The translations under genes and the position numbers were made by a program. This document shows positions 1-12,800 of a DNA stretch of 64,000 bases, piece after piece. The stretch spans positions 787,877 through 851,876 of the forward strand of contig VXAY01002880.1 of the NCBI GenBank assembly GCA_013399855.1. The letters are read 5' to 3'. The stretch comes from Oxyruncus cristatus (Eukaryota > Chordata > Aves > Passeriformes > Cotingidae). The notes under the pieces were generated by a model that had not been told where the DNA came from, searched no databases, and worked only from the letters and a program-made list of their open reading frames with translations. Numbering within the stretch: position 1 is the stretch's first letter; the number at the start of each line of letters is the position of its first letter.

Positions 1-383
1 AGTTCAAGTTTTATGTTTGTTTGTTACATTAAGAACGTCCAAGCCACAATTACTGTGCATGGAGATAAATGAATTCCATGACTGCCACCTATAACAACAT
101 TTTTATGCAAAATTTGGATTGTTAAGAATAGATGGTTAATCAGGATGATTTTTTTCTACAAAAATCTTTTTCTTTGCTTTTTGGAATAATGAGCTGACCT
201 GTGAAACATGTAAACATCTTGATTTTGACAAGGAGGTTTTCAGCTTAAATTTTGCTAGGGTAGTTCAGGGATAACAGCAGACATATTGGTCTTCCTTCTA
301 GCCGGTCTTTTCCAAAAGATCTTAGCAGGCAGAATTTTTTTTCTCTTTTTTTAAAAAAAAAAAAAACTTGAGTGGAGACTAAA
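1..383. other. AT-rich noncoding DNA
   Basis: No gene or recognisable repeat body is seen. The block ends in a T-run followed by an A-run (about 337-366), just before a degraded LTR fragment. Confidence 0.6.
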
Positions 384-525
384 ATGCTTCCCATGGGCAA
401 GCAAGTATTCAGTCATCCCCAGGAAAGCAAGACTCCATCACACGTAACATTGAATTGAAAAGACAAATGCTGCCACTCCAAAAATCCCACTCTTTTCCTT
501 CTTCCCCCTTCTTTATATACTCTCT
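384..525 (-). mobile_element. Fragment of avian ERV LTR, family A
   Basis: Read on the minus strand, this matches the middle of the roughly 0.55-kb LTR family also seen at 34253, 47328, 49971, 55784 and 60112. Shared landmarks on the plus strand, in order, are CTTCCCATGGGCAAGCAAG, then TCAGTCATCCCCAGGAAAGC, a GACTCCATCACACGTAAC block, a TGCCACTCC block, and a CCCCCTTCTTTATATAC block that holds the TATA region. Both LTR ends are missing and no target duplication can be defined. The family link comes from internal comparison; its avian ERV nature is from memory. Confidence 0.65.
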
Positions 526-576
526 ATATAGTTAAAACTAAACGAAGAGGAAGTACTTGGCTTATGGATTTACTAA

Positions 577-1056
577 TCACAGAATCACAGCATCACACGG
601 GTTGGAAAGGACCTCTGAGATCATCAAGTCCAACCCTTGATCCAACACCACCGCGGTTACTAGACTATGGCACTAAGTGCCACATCCAGTCTCATTTTAA
701 AAACCTCCAGGGACAGAGAATTCACCACTTCCCTGGGCAGCCCATTCCAATGGCTGATTACTCTCTCTGTAAAGAATCTCTTCCTAATATCAAACCTAAA
801 CCTCCCCTGGCACAGCTTAAGACCATGCCCTCTTGTCCTACTGCTGGTTGCCTGGGAGAAGAGACCAACCCCCACCTGGCTACAACCTCCTTTCAGGGAG
901 TTGTAGAGAGCAATGAGGTCTCCCCTGAGCCTTCTCTTCTCCAGGCTAAACAACCCCAGCTCCCTCAGCCCCTCCTCATATGACGTGTGTTCAAGTCCCT
1001 TCACCAGCCTGGTTGCTCTTCTCCAGATCTGCTCCAGCACCTCAACATCCTTCCTG
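577..1056 (-). mobile_element. CR1 LINE, 5'-truncated 3' end
   Basis: The minus strand carries the C-terminal part of CR1 ORF2 (660-1040) and then the 3' untranslated tail, ending at 577 in a tract rich in TCACAGAATCACAG on the plus strand. Recognisable CR1 ORF2 blocks are [19 protein letters not shown], then [28 protein letters not shown] and [11 protein letters not shown]. This stretch lies after the reverse transcriptase domain and carries no catalytic residues. About 125 codons remain open, so the copy is fairly young for this window. 5' truncation is usual for CR1 because reverse transcription starts at the RNA 3' end. Confidence 0.93.
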
Positions 1057-4050
1057 ACACATAATTAATGATGTATAATTAATTAGCAATCATTAAACTA
1101 TCAATTTCAGATCGTTATCTGCAATTCAAAAGAATAATAACTGACTAGGTGCTTCTTGAATCTTAATATTTACCCACAATTTTCTCAACATCCTTGTCTT
1201 GCTAATCCCGGTCATAATTTTGTTTCATATGATGAGGGCAAACACCCTTACAAAAAACTTTGGAAGTCCCATTGACGCACACTGTGTATATTCACATTTC
1301 TGCCTTAACATCTGTTGTTATTCAGGCCACAGGTGAGCCCTGAAGGCACTCCACACCAGTCTAAATAAATAAGCCAGTCAGAGAGTAATAAAATGTGACA
1401 TTTTAAGAGCAGAACACTATAAAGGGATGGTTCAAAAAATTCAGCCATTCAGAAACAGTTCCATGAGTTTTTCATTACAGTTTTTTGTGGTACAACTTCT
1501 TGTACTATGTACTATATGGCTTCTTCTTTGCATGACTCAGTTTTGCCTGTGTCATGCTCTTCCATTGCTAACTGAATTGTATGTTAGCTTCCATATCAGA
1601 TGTCTTGTTTTTCATTGTCATCTGTACCATTTCTTTACATCAGAAAAAATAGGATGTAAAATCTCATTAAATCAGAAACACAATCATTTTCACCAGTTTG
1701 CTGTCAGTGCACACATATGTGTGCACACAGTGCACACAGGTGAAAATCAGTAAGACATCCAACCCAAGTTATGTATAGCTTAATGCAGTTGATTCCTCAA
1801 AGGCATATGAGGAATCATTCGTCTTATTTTGTAAGAATATATATATAAAAAGTGAAATGGAAGAACAAAACCTCAGATTTTTCAGTGTAATTTATGTCTT
1901 CACAGATTTTTATACTTTGGGACAGGGAAATGAGGGAGAAAAGAAACAGGCACAAAACCCATAATCAGCTATTTTTTTTGAAGTCAGAATTACATGTGCT
2001 ATAGTACTTTTGATTCCAGTTCCAGCTGGAAGAGAAACAAATGGGAGAGTGTCCAAAGGATCTGGAGAAAGCATAGATGTTGCTAGAAAGGGTAAGTTCA
2101 CAAGAGCAGTATTTAACAAAATGGTTATGGAGAAAAAGAACAATGGAAGAGACAGATCTTCTGGAAAATTGCTGTGAATGAAATCTGGCATTAGAAGATG
2201 CCCAATGTGATGTTGTAAATACACCCATTTCCACAAAAAAGAAACAAAATGCCTCACACAATTGGAAAGAAGAAATCTATGACATTATGTTCCCTCACAG
2301 AAAACAAGGCACATGGTTATCTTGAGCATTATGCAGCTCTGCTTTTAATGACTGGTTGCTGGAATTAACAAAGCTTTTCCTGAAATGCTGAGATTAACAT
2401 GCGAAACACGCTGGTGATGCTGTGTCTTGACCTGCAGCTTTTTCCTTGTAAGCAAGGTTTGTTTTTCCTCCCAGAGGAACTGCAGATATAAAACAGTAAT
2501 AAGGAAAAGTGCTCAAGTAACGAGTAAATTGCTTTTTTGAAAAAGCATAGGTCTACAGAATAAAATTAAAATGGCAGCAGAAATGCACTGGCTTTTTCTA
2601 CTACTTTCAGTCACCTTTTTTAAAGCAAATTAAAATTTATGCTTTTAGAATGACTGTTTAACCAAACACTGTTGCATATGAAACAATATTCTAATCATTT
2701 TAGAGCAATAGCAATATTTGGTTTATACATATATTTGATATATAACAGACTATTTGTTTTAAAAAATTTAAACATGGGTAATTTTATATTTTAATTACAT
2801 AAACCGATTTTATGTCAGTAAATATTTGAATCATCTTTCTGAGTTTAGGACTAACAACCTTATTTTTTAGTACGTTTATTTCTATTCTTCATAATAGGAC
2901 TAAAAGGAACTGAAGAGACCAAATTAGCTATTCGGCAAATGAGACTGCAGAATTTTTGGTAAAGTGACTAGAACTTTACTCTGAGTTATTTTAGAAGAGG
3001 CTCTATAACTTTATTAGAAGCTATCAATTTAATTTTGATGTTAGAATATAAATAAACAACATGTATTTTTTTGTGCACATCTAATGCTCTAATACAAAAT
3101 ATTTGCCATAAAGGATGCAAACAGTGTGCTTTCTAGGGAATTTCATGAGATATCCTCAGTCTCCTGATGCTGTTCTTTTGAAGTATGTATTTCATGTAGT
3201 GGTGTCGTTTTTCAGGTGGATACAAAGGTCCTTGGAAAATTTCTAGTCATTTGTTGTTTTTAGAACTGTTTTTGGCTAGTTTTAATGGGGTTTACAGAGT
3301 TTCTGAAAATTAAGTTTTCAAGCAAAAATACATAAAAATTGATCCTGGAGCCTTGGTGGCAAAGAAATGTTTAGAAAATTAGCTTTTAGTAAGGTGGATT
3401 CATTAATGTATTCTCAAGAGTAGAAGTTCAAGCATTCAGTGTATCAATTCAGTCTTTGAATAGCCTTTCTGTGCCTCCAAAGGGACTGCCAGGCAAAACG
3501 TGTTTAATGGAAATGCACACTATGTTCTGATGGCAAGGGTAAATTAACCCAAGGTCAAATCAAAACCTGATTTCTGTGGAACCTGTGTTTCCACATTTAA
3601 AACTACACTGGGGTAATTTCCTGGCAGTCTGCTATGTCGGTGTACACCAAGTGAAGCAAAATGAACAGAAGTTAAATGTAACTTTTTTTTTTTTAATGTT
3701 CTTCTTTTCCTAAAGTTTCAAAGCTAATACCCCTTTAATTAGCATGACCTGATACAGTCTTTCCCTATCTTTCATAAATGGAATAGAACAAGATTATAAA
3801 GTGTGAAATACCCTGGTGGGTGCCCTTGATTAATCACGACTCAGATTCAACTTCCTATAGATTATGTTATAATTCATGCTCTTTGTACTGTGCTCTCAGC
3901 CTCCCTCTTTTAAACCAGATATTTTAGTATAACATTCCTACATTGTTTCTTATGTGTAATTCACAACTCTGTTTCCCTGGATGCGTAGACTTCTCTGGTC
4001 AAATAACTTGCAATCATTACTTTACAGCAATCCTCCTAATCACATTTTGA
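1057..4050. other. AT-rich noncoding DNA
   Basis: No gene, RNA gene or clear transposon is recognised. Short open frames at 1427-1753 and 1910-2261 have no recognisable domains and overlap on both strands, as expected by chance. A 20-bp palindrome lies at 1707-1726. Confidence 0.55.
1707..1726. repeat. Perfect 20-bp palindrome
   Basis: GTGCACACATATGTGTGCAC equals its own reverse complement. It sits in a short CA/TG-rich patch, so it may simply be two opposed dinucleotide runs. Confidence 0.9.
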
Positions 4051-4310
4051 TAGATTCACAAATTTTATGACCTAAAAGGAAAATTCCTCATGGCTGTTGT
4101 AGAACATGTCAGTCATAGATGTGCACCAATCAATTACAACATTATGCCCTTACTTTCTGTACAATATTCAATCTGTGTTTTAAATCTTTACAGTGTAAAT
4201 TTTTACAGTATTTCCTGGATAAGATGTTCCACTGTTTAATAACCCCCAAAGTAGAAGAAATTTGAAATCTAATTGTGTTTGACCTCCTTTCAGGGTTAAA
4301 ATTCACATTT
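4051..4310 (-). mobile_element. Possible very old CR1/L3-like relic
   Basis: The plus strand runs in the order of the 3' end of old amniote CR1-like LINEs: TAGATTCACAAATTTTATGA with a 'flagged tail' look, then a middle part with TCCACTGTTTAATAACC, then a stretch corresponding to the end of ORF2. On the minus strand a 63-codon frame (4142-4333) covers it without a clear domain. The match is from memory and diverged; it could be chance similarity in AT-rich DNA. Confidence 0.4.
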
Positions 4311-5489
4311 GTTGAAAAAAAAAGCAAACACAAATTGTCAGCTATTAGGAATGTATAAACGACAGTTTTAGCAAACTTTCTGACTACATTTCATGTATTT
4401 TCTTAACTTCCTACTGAGGGCGAGGCTGAGGATTTGTGTGTAAAATTGATTATAATGATATAATTTTTTTATTACCAATTTAGCATTCCCTTTTTTGTTG
4501 ATTGGACTGATTAATGGTAAAAAAGCCACAGTGAGCAGTATGATAAAAGAAAAGACGTGTAATTTTTGATGTGCGTGTGAACTACCCCAGGCAGAAGCTG
4601 AAACTTCTCGTCAAAAGCAAGTTCAGTCTAATGACAAAATTCTGGTGGACTGCTGAATTAATAAGAATGTAATCTATGTAGTGCTGTCACTGCAGAGCAG
4701 TCAAACACTGGGCTCCAATTCAGCCTCCTTAGACTTTTATCATGAGACAGGTTGTAGATATAGTGTATTATTCTTACTTTCCAGTTGTTTCATCACTGGT
4801 TTAGAAACTGGTGCCACAAATGGGTGTGTTGTCCTACTGGAGTTTACACTTCCATGGATTGACTTTCTTTTAAGCCACTGCATCATGCTATAAACCCACT
4901 TTTGGCTGGTAACTTACTGTCTTTTTTAGGGTTTTAAATAATTCATGTGCTTTAAAATATAGTTTTCCATTTTATATCTTTTGGCTTTCTTCTGATCAAC
5001 AGCTGTTATATTCAGCCGCTGTAGTGTTTTGGAGACAGTCTGCAAGAATCCAGGTGTTCACTAATGGAGTTATCACTAATTCAGAATTATCATGGGTCTA
5101 TAAATAACGGGTCATGTTTATAGTTTCCTGAGTCTCATCGGGTTATAAATGAGTGACAGTGGAATAGCTTTGGTTACACTTTTTCAAAAACCTTTGAAAT
5201 AAAAAATACTTCGGCTATAAATCATGTCTTTTTGATTTATTGGTAAGTCCAACAACCATTTCAACCTGCTTCTGATTAACATATATCAAGAAAAATGAAG
5301 GAGTGGTTATTGGATCTTCTACCATATTGATGGTAGCTTACTCTAGTATAGAGTGGAGAAAATTATCATTGAAAGAGAGTCCATAAAATTCACTAGCAAA
5401 TAGAGTATTTTGCTGAGGGTTTATGGACCTTTACAGACTGCTAGTATATCCTCTCTTCAAAACTTCAATGAACTGTGCTCACAGAGAGA
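4311..5489. other. AT-rich noncoding DNA
   Basis: Nothing recognised. The start of the next CR1 segment is not sharp. Sequence from about 5410 is in an open frame with it, but shows no CR1 similarity before about 5490. Confidence 0.5.
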
Positions 5490-5910
5490 AAAATCACCTA
5501 TCCATCCTTATTGCTTGACTAACCTGATCTCCTCTAATATCAAGGTGGTCCACTTAGTGGATGAGAGAAAGACTGTGGATGTTGTCTACCTGGACTTTAG
5601 TAAATCCTTTTACACCATTTTGCAACGCATTCTTCTGGACAAAGTGGCTGCTTATGGCTTGAATGGATGCACTGTTCACTGGGTAAAAATCTGGCTTGAT
5701 GACTGGGCCCAGAGAGGGGTAGTGAAGGAAGTTGCATCCAGCTGTTGGCCGGTAACAAATGGTGTTCCCCAGGGCTCAGTACTGGGGCCAGTTCTGTGTG
5801 ATATCTTTATCAGTGGTCTGCAAGACGGGATTGAGTGCATCCTCAGTCAGTTTACATACGACAGCAGGTTGGGCAGGAGTGTTGATCTGCTGGAGGATAG
5901 GAAAGCTTTC
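5490..5910 (+). mobile_element. CR1 ORF2 reverse transcriptase segment, inverted
   Basis: An open frame (within 5410-6069) carries CR1 reverse transcriptase palm blocks in order: CLTNLIS, then VDVVYLDFSKSF (region with the first catalytic aspartate), HWVKIWLDDWAQR, NGVPQGSVLGPVL, and finally FTYDSRLGRSVDLLEDRKAF. The catalytic FADD box expected in this family reads FTYD, so the copy is dead. The segment stops at the palindrome GAAAGCTTTC (5901-5910), where the upstream part of CR1 ORF2 continues on the opposite strand. The thumb, C-terminus and 3' untranslated region are absent. Confidence 0.9.
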
Positions 5911-6858
5911 AGTAGGATCTGTTCCATGGTCTTGCTGGACAGAGGTGAGACTGACCAGCCTGAAATTCCATGGGTGTTTTGCTTTTATCCCTTTTCAAAA
6001 ATGGGAGTTACGTTTCACTTTTTCCAGTCAGGAGAACTTCACTGTACTGCCATGACTTCTCAAATATGACAGACAGTGGTTTAGCCCTTAGGACTCACAG
6101 ATGCATCTCATCAAGTCCCATGGACTTGTGCACCTTCACATTCCTGAGAAGTTCTCAAACTTGATTTTCTGCTGCAGTGGGTTTCTATTAGTTTTCCCAG
6201 TCCCCACCTCTGCCTTTTGTGACTCAGATAGTGTGACTGGAGTACTTGCTGGTGAAGACTGAGGTGTAAAAGTCACTGAGTACTTCAGCCTTCTCCATGT
6301 CCAGGTAATGAGGTCTCCTATTTCTTTCTGTACAGACCCACATTTTCCCTGGTGTTCTATTTATCACTGATGTACCTACTGAAGTTTTTTTCTTGTTGCC
6401 CTTGATGGCCCTGGACAGGTTTAATTTTGTCAAGGCTTTAGCTTTCCTAACATGATCCCCAGCTTCTCAGACAATTTTTCTGTATTCCACGCAGGCTACC
6501 TGTCCTTGCTACCACCCTCTGTAGGCTTATTTTTTGTGTTTGAGTTTGTCCAGGAACTTCTTGTTCATCCATGCAGGCCTACTGGCATTTTTGCCTGATT
6601 TCCTCTTTGTTGGGATGCATCACTCCTGAGCTTGGAGCAGGTGATCCTTGAATCAACCAGCTTTCTTGCATACTTCTTCCCTCCACGTGTTCATTCCACA
6701 GTACCCTACCAAGCAGATCCCTGAAGAGGTCAAAGTCCAGTCTCCAGAAACACAGGGCAGTGAGCTTGGCATGCACCCTCCTTGCTGCCCTCAGGATTTT
6801 GAACTCCACCATTTCATGGTCACTGCAGCCCAGGTAGCCAAATACCTGTGCAAAAAAA
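5901..6858 (-). mobile_element. CR1 ORF2, endonuclease end to RT fingers
   Basis: Read on the minus strand from 6858 down: YLGCSDHEMVEFKI and LRAARRVHAKL (end of the endonuclease), FRDLLGRVLWNEHVEGR, QESWLI, then NLSRAIKGNKK and DMEKAEVLSDFYTSVFTSKY (linker). A frame-disrupted stretch follows with LTGK, TPIF and VSLTS blocks, ending in TMEQILLKAF at the palindrome. Several frameshifts and stops are present. This is exactly the part of CR1 ORF2 that precedes the reverse transcriptase palm found inverted at 5490-5910, so the two are probably one element with an internal inversion. Confidence 0.88.
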
Positions 6859-9684
6859 TCAAAGCTGGAGAGAAGTGCTGAGTAAATAATGGATTTTTCG
6901 GTTCACTGGAGGGTCTCAAAAGAGCAACAGAATCTTTCCAGCAGTATTTAAAAGGCAGTTTTTTTCTCTAAACTTAGGGTGAAAGAGAAAATAAAGGAAA
7001 AATCAATTAAGCAAAACCAACTGTTATATATAAAACTGTTTCCCCTAGATTCTGAATTCTTTGAATGAAAAGTGACCTCAAATCAAATTATTTTTTGCAT
7101 AATATAAAAAGAGTCTCTCTCTTCAATATTTTGATGGGCAGAAGGGAATAAATTTTTGAAAAATAAATGGGACACAGTCTATGTCTAAAGATGTATATGC
7201 ACATACAAGAAACATCACCTAAAGACTTTTCAGAATGATACCAAATCAGTGTGATAGGTAATAATTGAGAAATAACATGGTTCAGATAAGCATAAGTTGA
7301 TATGAAAAATTCATTACTCTGTTATCTGAATATACCTCCTATGTTAAAATATGCAATAAAAATCCATAGCCATATATTAAATAAATGTTATATCCATTTA
7401 AACCCATTTAATTCTGAGGTCTGACATACAATCCAGGCAGTAAAATAATTTTCCAGTGACTGGACTTCTAACTGTGATTTGTGGTTTTGGTATTAACAAC
7501 TGTCCATTCCTTTTTGCAACCACCTTCTTAGACGCAACATCTGTAGTACTGATTAAGGAATAATCTGGGGGTTTTTTTATGTGTTTAAACTTTTTCATTC
7601 TTTTCTCAAAGCTGTAGCATGACTCCTAATAGTGATAAGTGATATCTTGAACCTTTCTGTTATGAGGTCCTCACAAAAGCAATCGAGAGAAGAGACACTT
7701 GACAGTTCAAGTAGGATCAGAGAACAAAGAATTCTCAAGCTAATTTGTCTGTTGCTCTACTTTCACTTTCTTTCATTTAGTTCTAATGGGATTGATCCAT
7801 TTTGATGAGTGTACAATAAACCTAAATTCATAAAAACTGAAGACTATGGGCTCAAATAATAATAATAACACAAATAAATTCCTACTCATTTCAGTTTGCA
7901 AAAAGAATGACAAAAAGCATAAAAATTCACATTTCTTAATTTAAAAAGTTTATAAAATAAATTTTAAATCCATGTTATCAAAACTTATGTTTAGAGTTTA
8001 CATTTTATTTTGAAGAAAAGGAAATTCTGAAAAGTATGCTAGATTTCACAGAAGTAGTGTTGTGCATTTTCTTATATTCATTTATTTTTCATGGCATGTT
8101 CTTCTGTTGTAGCCAAGTTGTAACCTGGGAAGTGTTTATTTGAATCTTTGACTTCACCAGCTGTCCAGAGATGACTCACTATTGTCTATTAAAGGAAGAA
8201 AAGAAACATAGTGAAAGGTAATTCTAATGGTATGTTTTGTTTAAGAATTCAGGCTCATTCACATGAGACAGGATTGTTCTGTTCTTTCCCATGAGAAAGA
8301 TTTACTAACATTGCTACATACTGAAGTTCCTTTGGTTTAATTATGATTAATATTTTTCCCCTTAAAGCCCATGTCATCTTCTTATCTCTCATGACCATGC
8401 TTTTAAAATTTCACTGATGCCAGCTTGAAGATGACCTACCAGAAGCTGGAGAGGAGCCCATTGATGTCACAGTATGCCTCTATGCCCTGAAGTTTTTCTA
8501 TAATCTATTTGATCACCTTTAACTTTTTCTATAATTAATTTATCCTCCTGAATTCCAAAAGCAAACCTTACTGTAAGGTCACAAGAGACCTTTTGTGCTG
8601 CAACTAAGCAGGATTTCTAAAAAAATAAAGGAGTTAGTCCCCATGTGATTCTACATATACTGGACTCCCCTGAGCTTCACAATCTAATACATTCCTTTAA
8701 AACTGCTGGACCTTTCCATAAAACTCCAAAACAAAGCTCAGACTTCTCAAGAATCTGTGCAGGAGACAAAAGCAGGAGAAAAGCAGGACACATGCTGTCT
8801 TAGGGAGCTTTACCTTCCTCCTTAACTCATTCTTGTGATTATCTCTGAATAGCTGCCAGGGCTATGAAACCCCTCTGGATATGTTCATAAGGGTGATCAG
8901 TTTGCAGCATATTTATGCGATATGCAGCATGTTTTGTTGACACAATTATACCTATTCAGTTGTCTCATGGGTCCTATTAACAGAGGATGCTACAAAGAAG
9001 CCAGCTAAAATAAGTGATATATTAGTTCCTCACTAACCTTGAGGTTAAATTCGAAGAGCTGCTGGCATTCAACTCAATAACTAATAACAAGGGCTCCTCT
9101 TTCATTGTTGCAGCTTCTGGAAGAACAAAGCAGATTGGAGGAAAAGAACAGATGAGCAATAAAATATCTACTGAACTGTAAAAAACTTAGTCAATTTATC
9201 ACCTGTCACTTCACAAATGGATATTTTCTGTGCTTGTACTAAACTTCTAAAAAATCCTTTTCCAAAAGCTTTGATTCTTTTATGTGTTTACTGATATGAA
9301 ATACACCTAGTTTTGATTTAGTTGGTATGTTTTCTTAGTTGTTCCAATATATTGCCCATTTTGCAAGTGGTAAGAAAGAAGGGAAGACATTCATATGGAG
9401 GATTTTTCTAAAATGAAACTATGCTTCAATAGCAAAAGTTTAATTTCTCATGCACTCCAAGAAATAAAATAAAGAGAATTTCACAGCACATCTTACAGAC
9501 CAAATGCACAAATTCTCTTAAGTTGTTTTCATGATTTTGTCCACTAGAATTTGATTTCAGTTATTTCTTTTGTTTTGTTATCTACATTTCTGAAGTATTC
9601 AAAGTTATGGATGTCACAAGAGTAATTTAACTAACAAAGCAGAAAGATGAATATTTATTCAGCCTAAACAGCATTACTGGTCAG
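6859..9684. other. AT-rich noncoding DNA
   Basis: No gene or transposon recognised on either strand. Only short, domain-free open frames occur (for example 7398-7598). Confidence 0.55.
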
Positions 9685-9835
9685 GGAAAAAAAAGATAAA
9701 TAAAATAAAATAAATTAAAAGAAAAGAAAATAAAAAAGCCCAAAAGCCTCCTCCTCCCCCCCCCCCAAAAAAAAAAACAAAAAACAAAACAACAATAAAC
9801 TCAAAATAACAACAAACAACCAAACCCATCCCAAA
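9685..9835. repeat. A-rich low-complexity tract
   Basis: AAAAT/AAAAG-type runs pass into a C-run (about 9753-9766), an A-run and then CAAA-type repeats. It may be the decayed tail of a retroposed sequence, but no body is recognised beside it. Confidence 0.8.
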
Positions 9836-12800
9836 ACTTTTTCAGAGAAATTCAGTTTTTGTCATGCAGGATAGATTCCTTGAGGCTTCCCAGTTTCTAG
9901 GTGCCGGAAGACGAAGAAGGTGTTCCAATTCTAGATCATCTTTCTTTATATAGTCCTTCCTTACGCGAAATAAGAGACAGTTATTTGGAAAACAATTGAT
10001 CTCTTTTTAAATGAAAGAATTCAGTTTAGAAATAAAACCCTACAGGTATATGCTTACATGAAGTATCAGCCTAATATTTCAAGGACTAGAGCAGGAAAGG
10101 TCTTTTGCTTCAGAACTTTCAGAGGAAGGTTACACACTTGTAAAAAGAGCTGGTGAATTGGCTGCCAGACTGTCAGGATCCTTCTTGCATTTTTCAGGAA
10201 GAAGAGGCTGCCTATTCAGCTCCAACACTGAAGTTGATTTCAGTAGCCTGATCAGTTGCCTCTTAGCACTTCGGAGTAGAGTAGCATTGTGAAAGGAATG
10301 AGTAAAGAAAGGAAAAGACACAGTAGTATCAAACATGCCCTTTACTGGGAAACTAGAATACTTGCACACTACTGAAAAAAACTCAAATCAGCAGGAATTA
10401 ATAGCTCTGACTTTATTTTTGATTTTCTCTCTCGAGGTTTAATCTAAATAATTTTTTTTAAATCTAAAATATATTATATTGCTCACTATATTGATAATTC
10501 TATTAAATTATCCTCTATATTTTTAATTTCTTTAATTTCTTCCTTTTTAGCACCAAACCACAAACCACAATAATTATTTCAAGTTTGAGTTTCAAGGGAT
10601 GTTGGTACCATTTCTTTTGCTGCCAGGATCTTATGGTTTGTTTAAACAGATTTTTTCTTGCCTTTGTTTTTCAACTCTGTTCTTCTGTCTGACATTTTTA
10701 GCGACATATCAGCTCCTCTCAGTCTTTGTACCTCAAATCTCTTTTTCCATTTGCCTGTGTTAGTTGTATAAAAGAATTCAAGAATCCACCTGGTATAACA
10801 AGGAGAATGCAGCATCATCTTTTTCAGTTTCATAATAGAATAAACCATTTAAAATTTTTACTTATTTTGAACCTTTTCCTTTATTAAGGCATGCATTTTG
10901 ATTTCAGCTTCCAGTTAAATTGCTGTCATTGACCAGGATGGCAGTTATTTTAGATCTACTTTTTCCAGCTTGCTTGGTAGGTTTGATTGACCAGACCCTG
11001 ATTATTTCCTTACCAATTTTACTGTAATTTTAGATTTTGATTTTGCTATTTTTAAGTGCAGACTCCAAACAATTGATGTAAAATTATGTAAACATTGACT
11101 TGGATTGTTGACATGACTTGAAGCCTTATTCTACTCTTAATGGATTTGGAATGAGTGCTGCATAATTTAATGCTGTGCCCCACAAACACAGTGTGTGTCT
11201 GCTTTTCAGAAACACCTGGAATACTGTTGGTGATATACACACATGAGAGAAATGCTCATCACTGTCCCTTTTTTCCATAACAGTATTTTTCCTTTCCCTC
11301 CTTTTTGTCCATCAATTACAAGACTAGGCAGACTTCTTGTACAGAGTCCTTGACTGTAGCCTGGCTTAATGAGGTCTTTCACCAGTTCTTGGATGACTCA
11401 TTCAGTTTTGTTCAGTCAGATGCACTAATTTCTCAGTCTTCAGTTGCACTCTGAGAAGTGTTGTTTAATCTCTTTACTGCCTTTATTGCTGATCTACGGC
11501 ATTTTTCTTTTGCTCAGATTTTCTTCAATTTTACATAGCATCTATTCTGCTCTAGCCCTGGAGTGGAAAAGGCAGCCATTGGGGAGGGCAATAAGCTGTT
11601 CCTTCTTCAGTGTGTTTGCACCTAAGGCCTGATAGAACAAGGATAGTCTGTGTTGTGTTCTGCCTACTTCAAAATATTCTGTAAAGAGTAAGAGTGCTTA
11701 TTCTTTACTTTGCCATGGCATGAGGCCTCCCAGTTCTGGAGGCACTTCTCAGATATTAGAAATACTGCAATTTCAGAAAGAGAAAACACTTCCATTCACT
11801 TCTCTTTTGACACCACGCATTAGGCTAGGTTGTCATTAAAATATAAGAAAAAGACAGCACATTATTAAATGTAATCTTCTTCCACACATGAATACAATAT
11901 TTAAAGTTGTGCATGTTTTCAAAGATACAGAATACTGTTAAATATTTTATCATCAGAAGTTGTGAAAAGTACCCTGAACCACTAGAGGAATGCTGGAATT
12001 CCTCTGCCTGATTCAAGTAAATTACCCGTTTTAGACCTCACTGCTTCAAATACTCCAGTATCTGTAATCTTGACCTATCCGACAGTGGGGGAGAGATAGT
12101 TTCTTTTGACCCTGATCAAAAAACTTGGTGAAAAAAAACCCAAAACACCAAATCGGTTGAAATAAAATGTCTACATAGGATATTTCACCTTAAAAATATG
12201 CTTAAAAATTCTTATAAAAAATTTAGTTTAAAGATAAGACAGATCCAGTTAAATGGGTGTGTTTTAAGCACAGTGAAACAGATTTGAAACTGTGTTTGAA
12301 AACACATCAAGTTGTTTTTAAGACACCAAATTCCCAGTTAACCATGCTATATTTATGTTAGCAAGCACACAGAACTCATTCAAACAAACAAACAGACAAA
12401 ACCCAAGTTTGAATGGATGTATAATTTGCTTTATTGTAATATCTTGGAAAGGAAACATTTTCTTTGTGACAGAAAAGAATATTCCTTTACTCATATTTGT
12501 CTGTGTTAAGGGTTATTTCCTTATGCTTTTCTATACTAACTAGTATCTAAGTGGACATTACACTAATGGGAATAATTTTTCTCTGTTTTTTTTCCTCCGA
12601 CTCAATCCTTTTCTCTATTTTTTATTATTTATTCTTACTTTGAGTCTTGCTGCCCACCCTTGTAATGTTTTCTGCAGACTCAGTGTTGTCAGGATCTGAT
12701 AAATTGGTGTTTTTATTTGGAACATTTTCCGTACCTGCTCAATCCCTAATCCATCTGCTTACGACAGTTGTTTTTGACAGCTCTGTTGCACTAGTGTTTC

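Noticed and set aside
5410..6069. 219-codon plus-strand frame as a possible host gene
   Set aside because: It is CR1 reverse transcriptase up to 5910; beyond that it reads antisense CR1 from the opposite strand.
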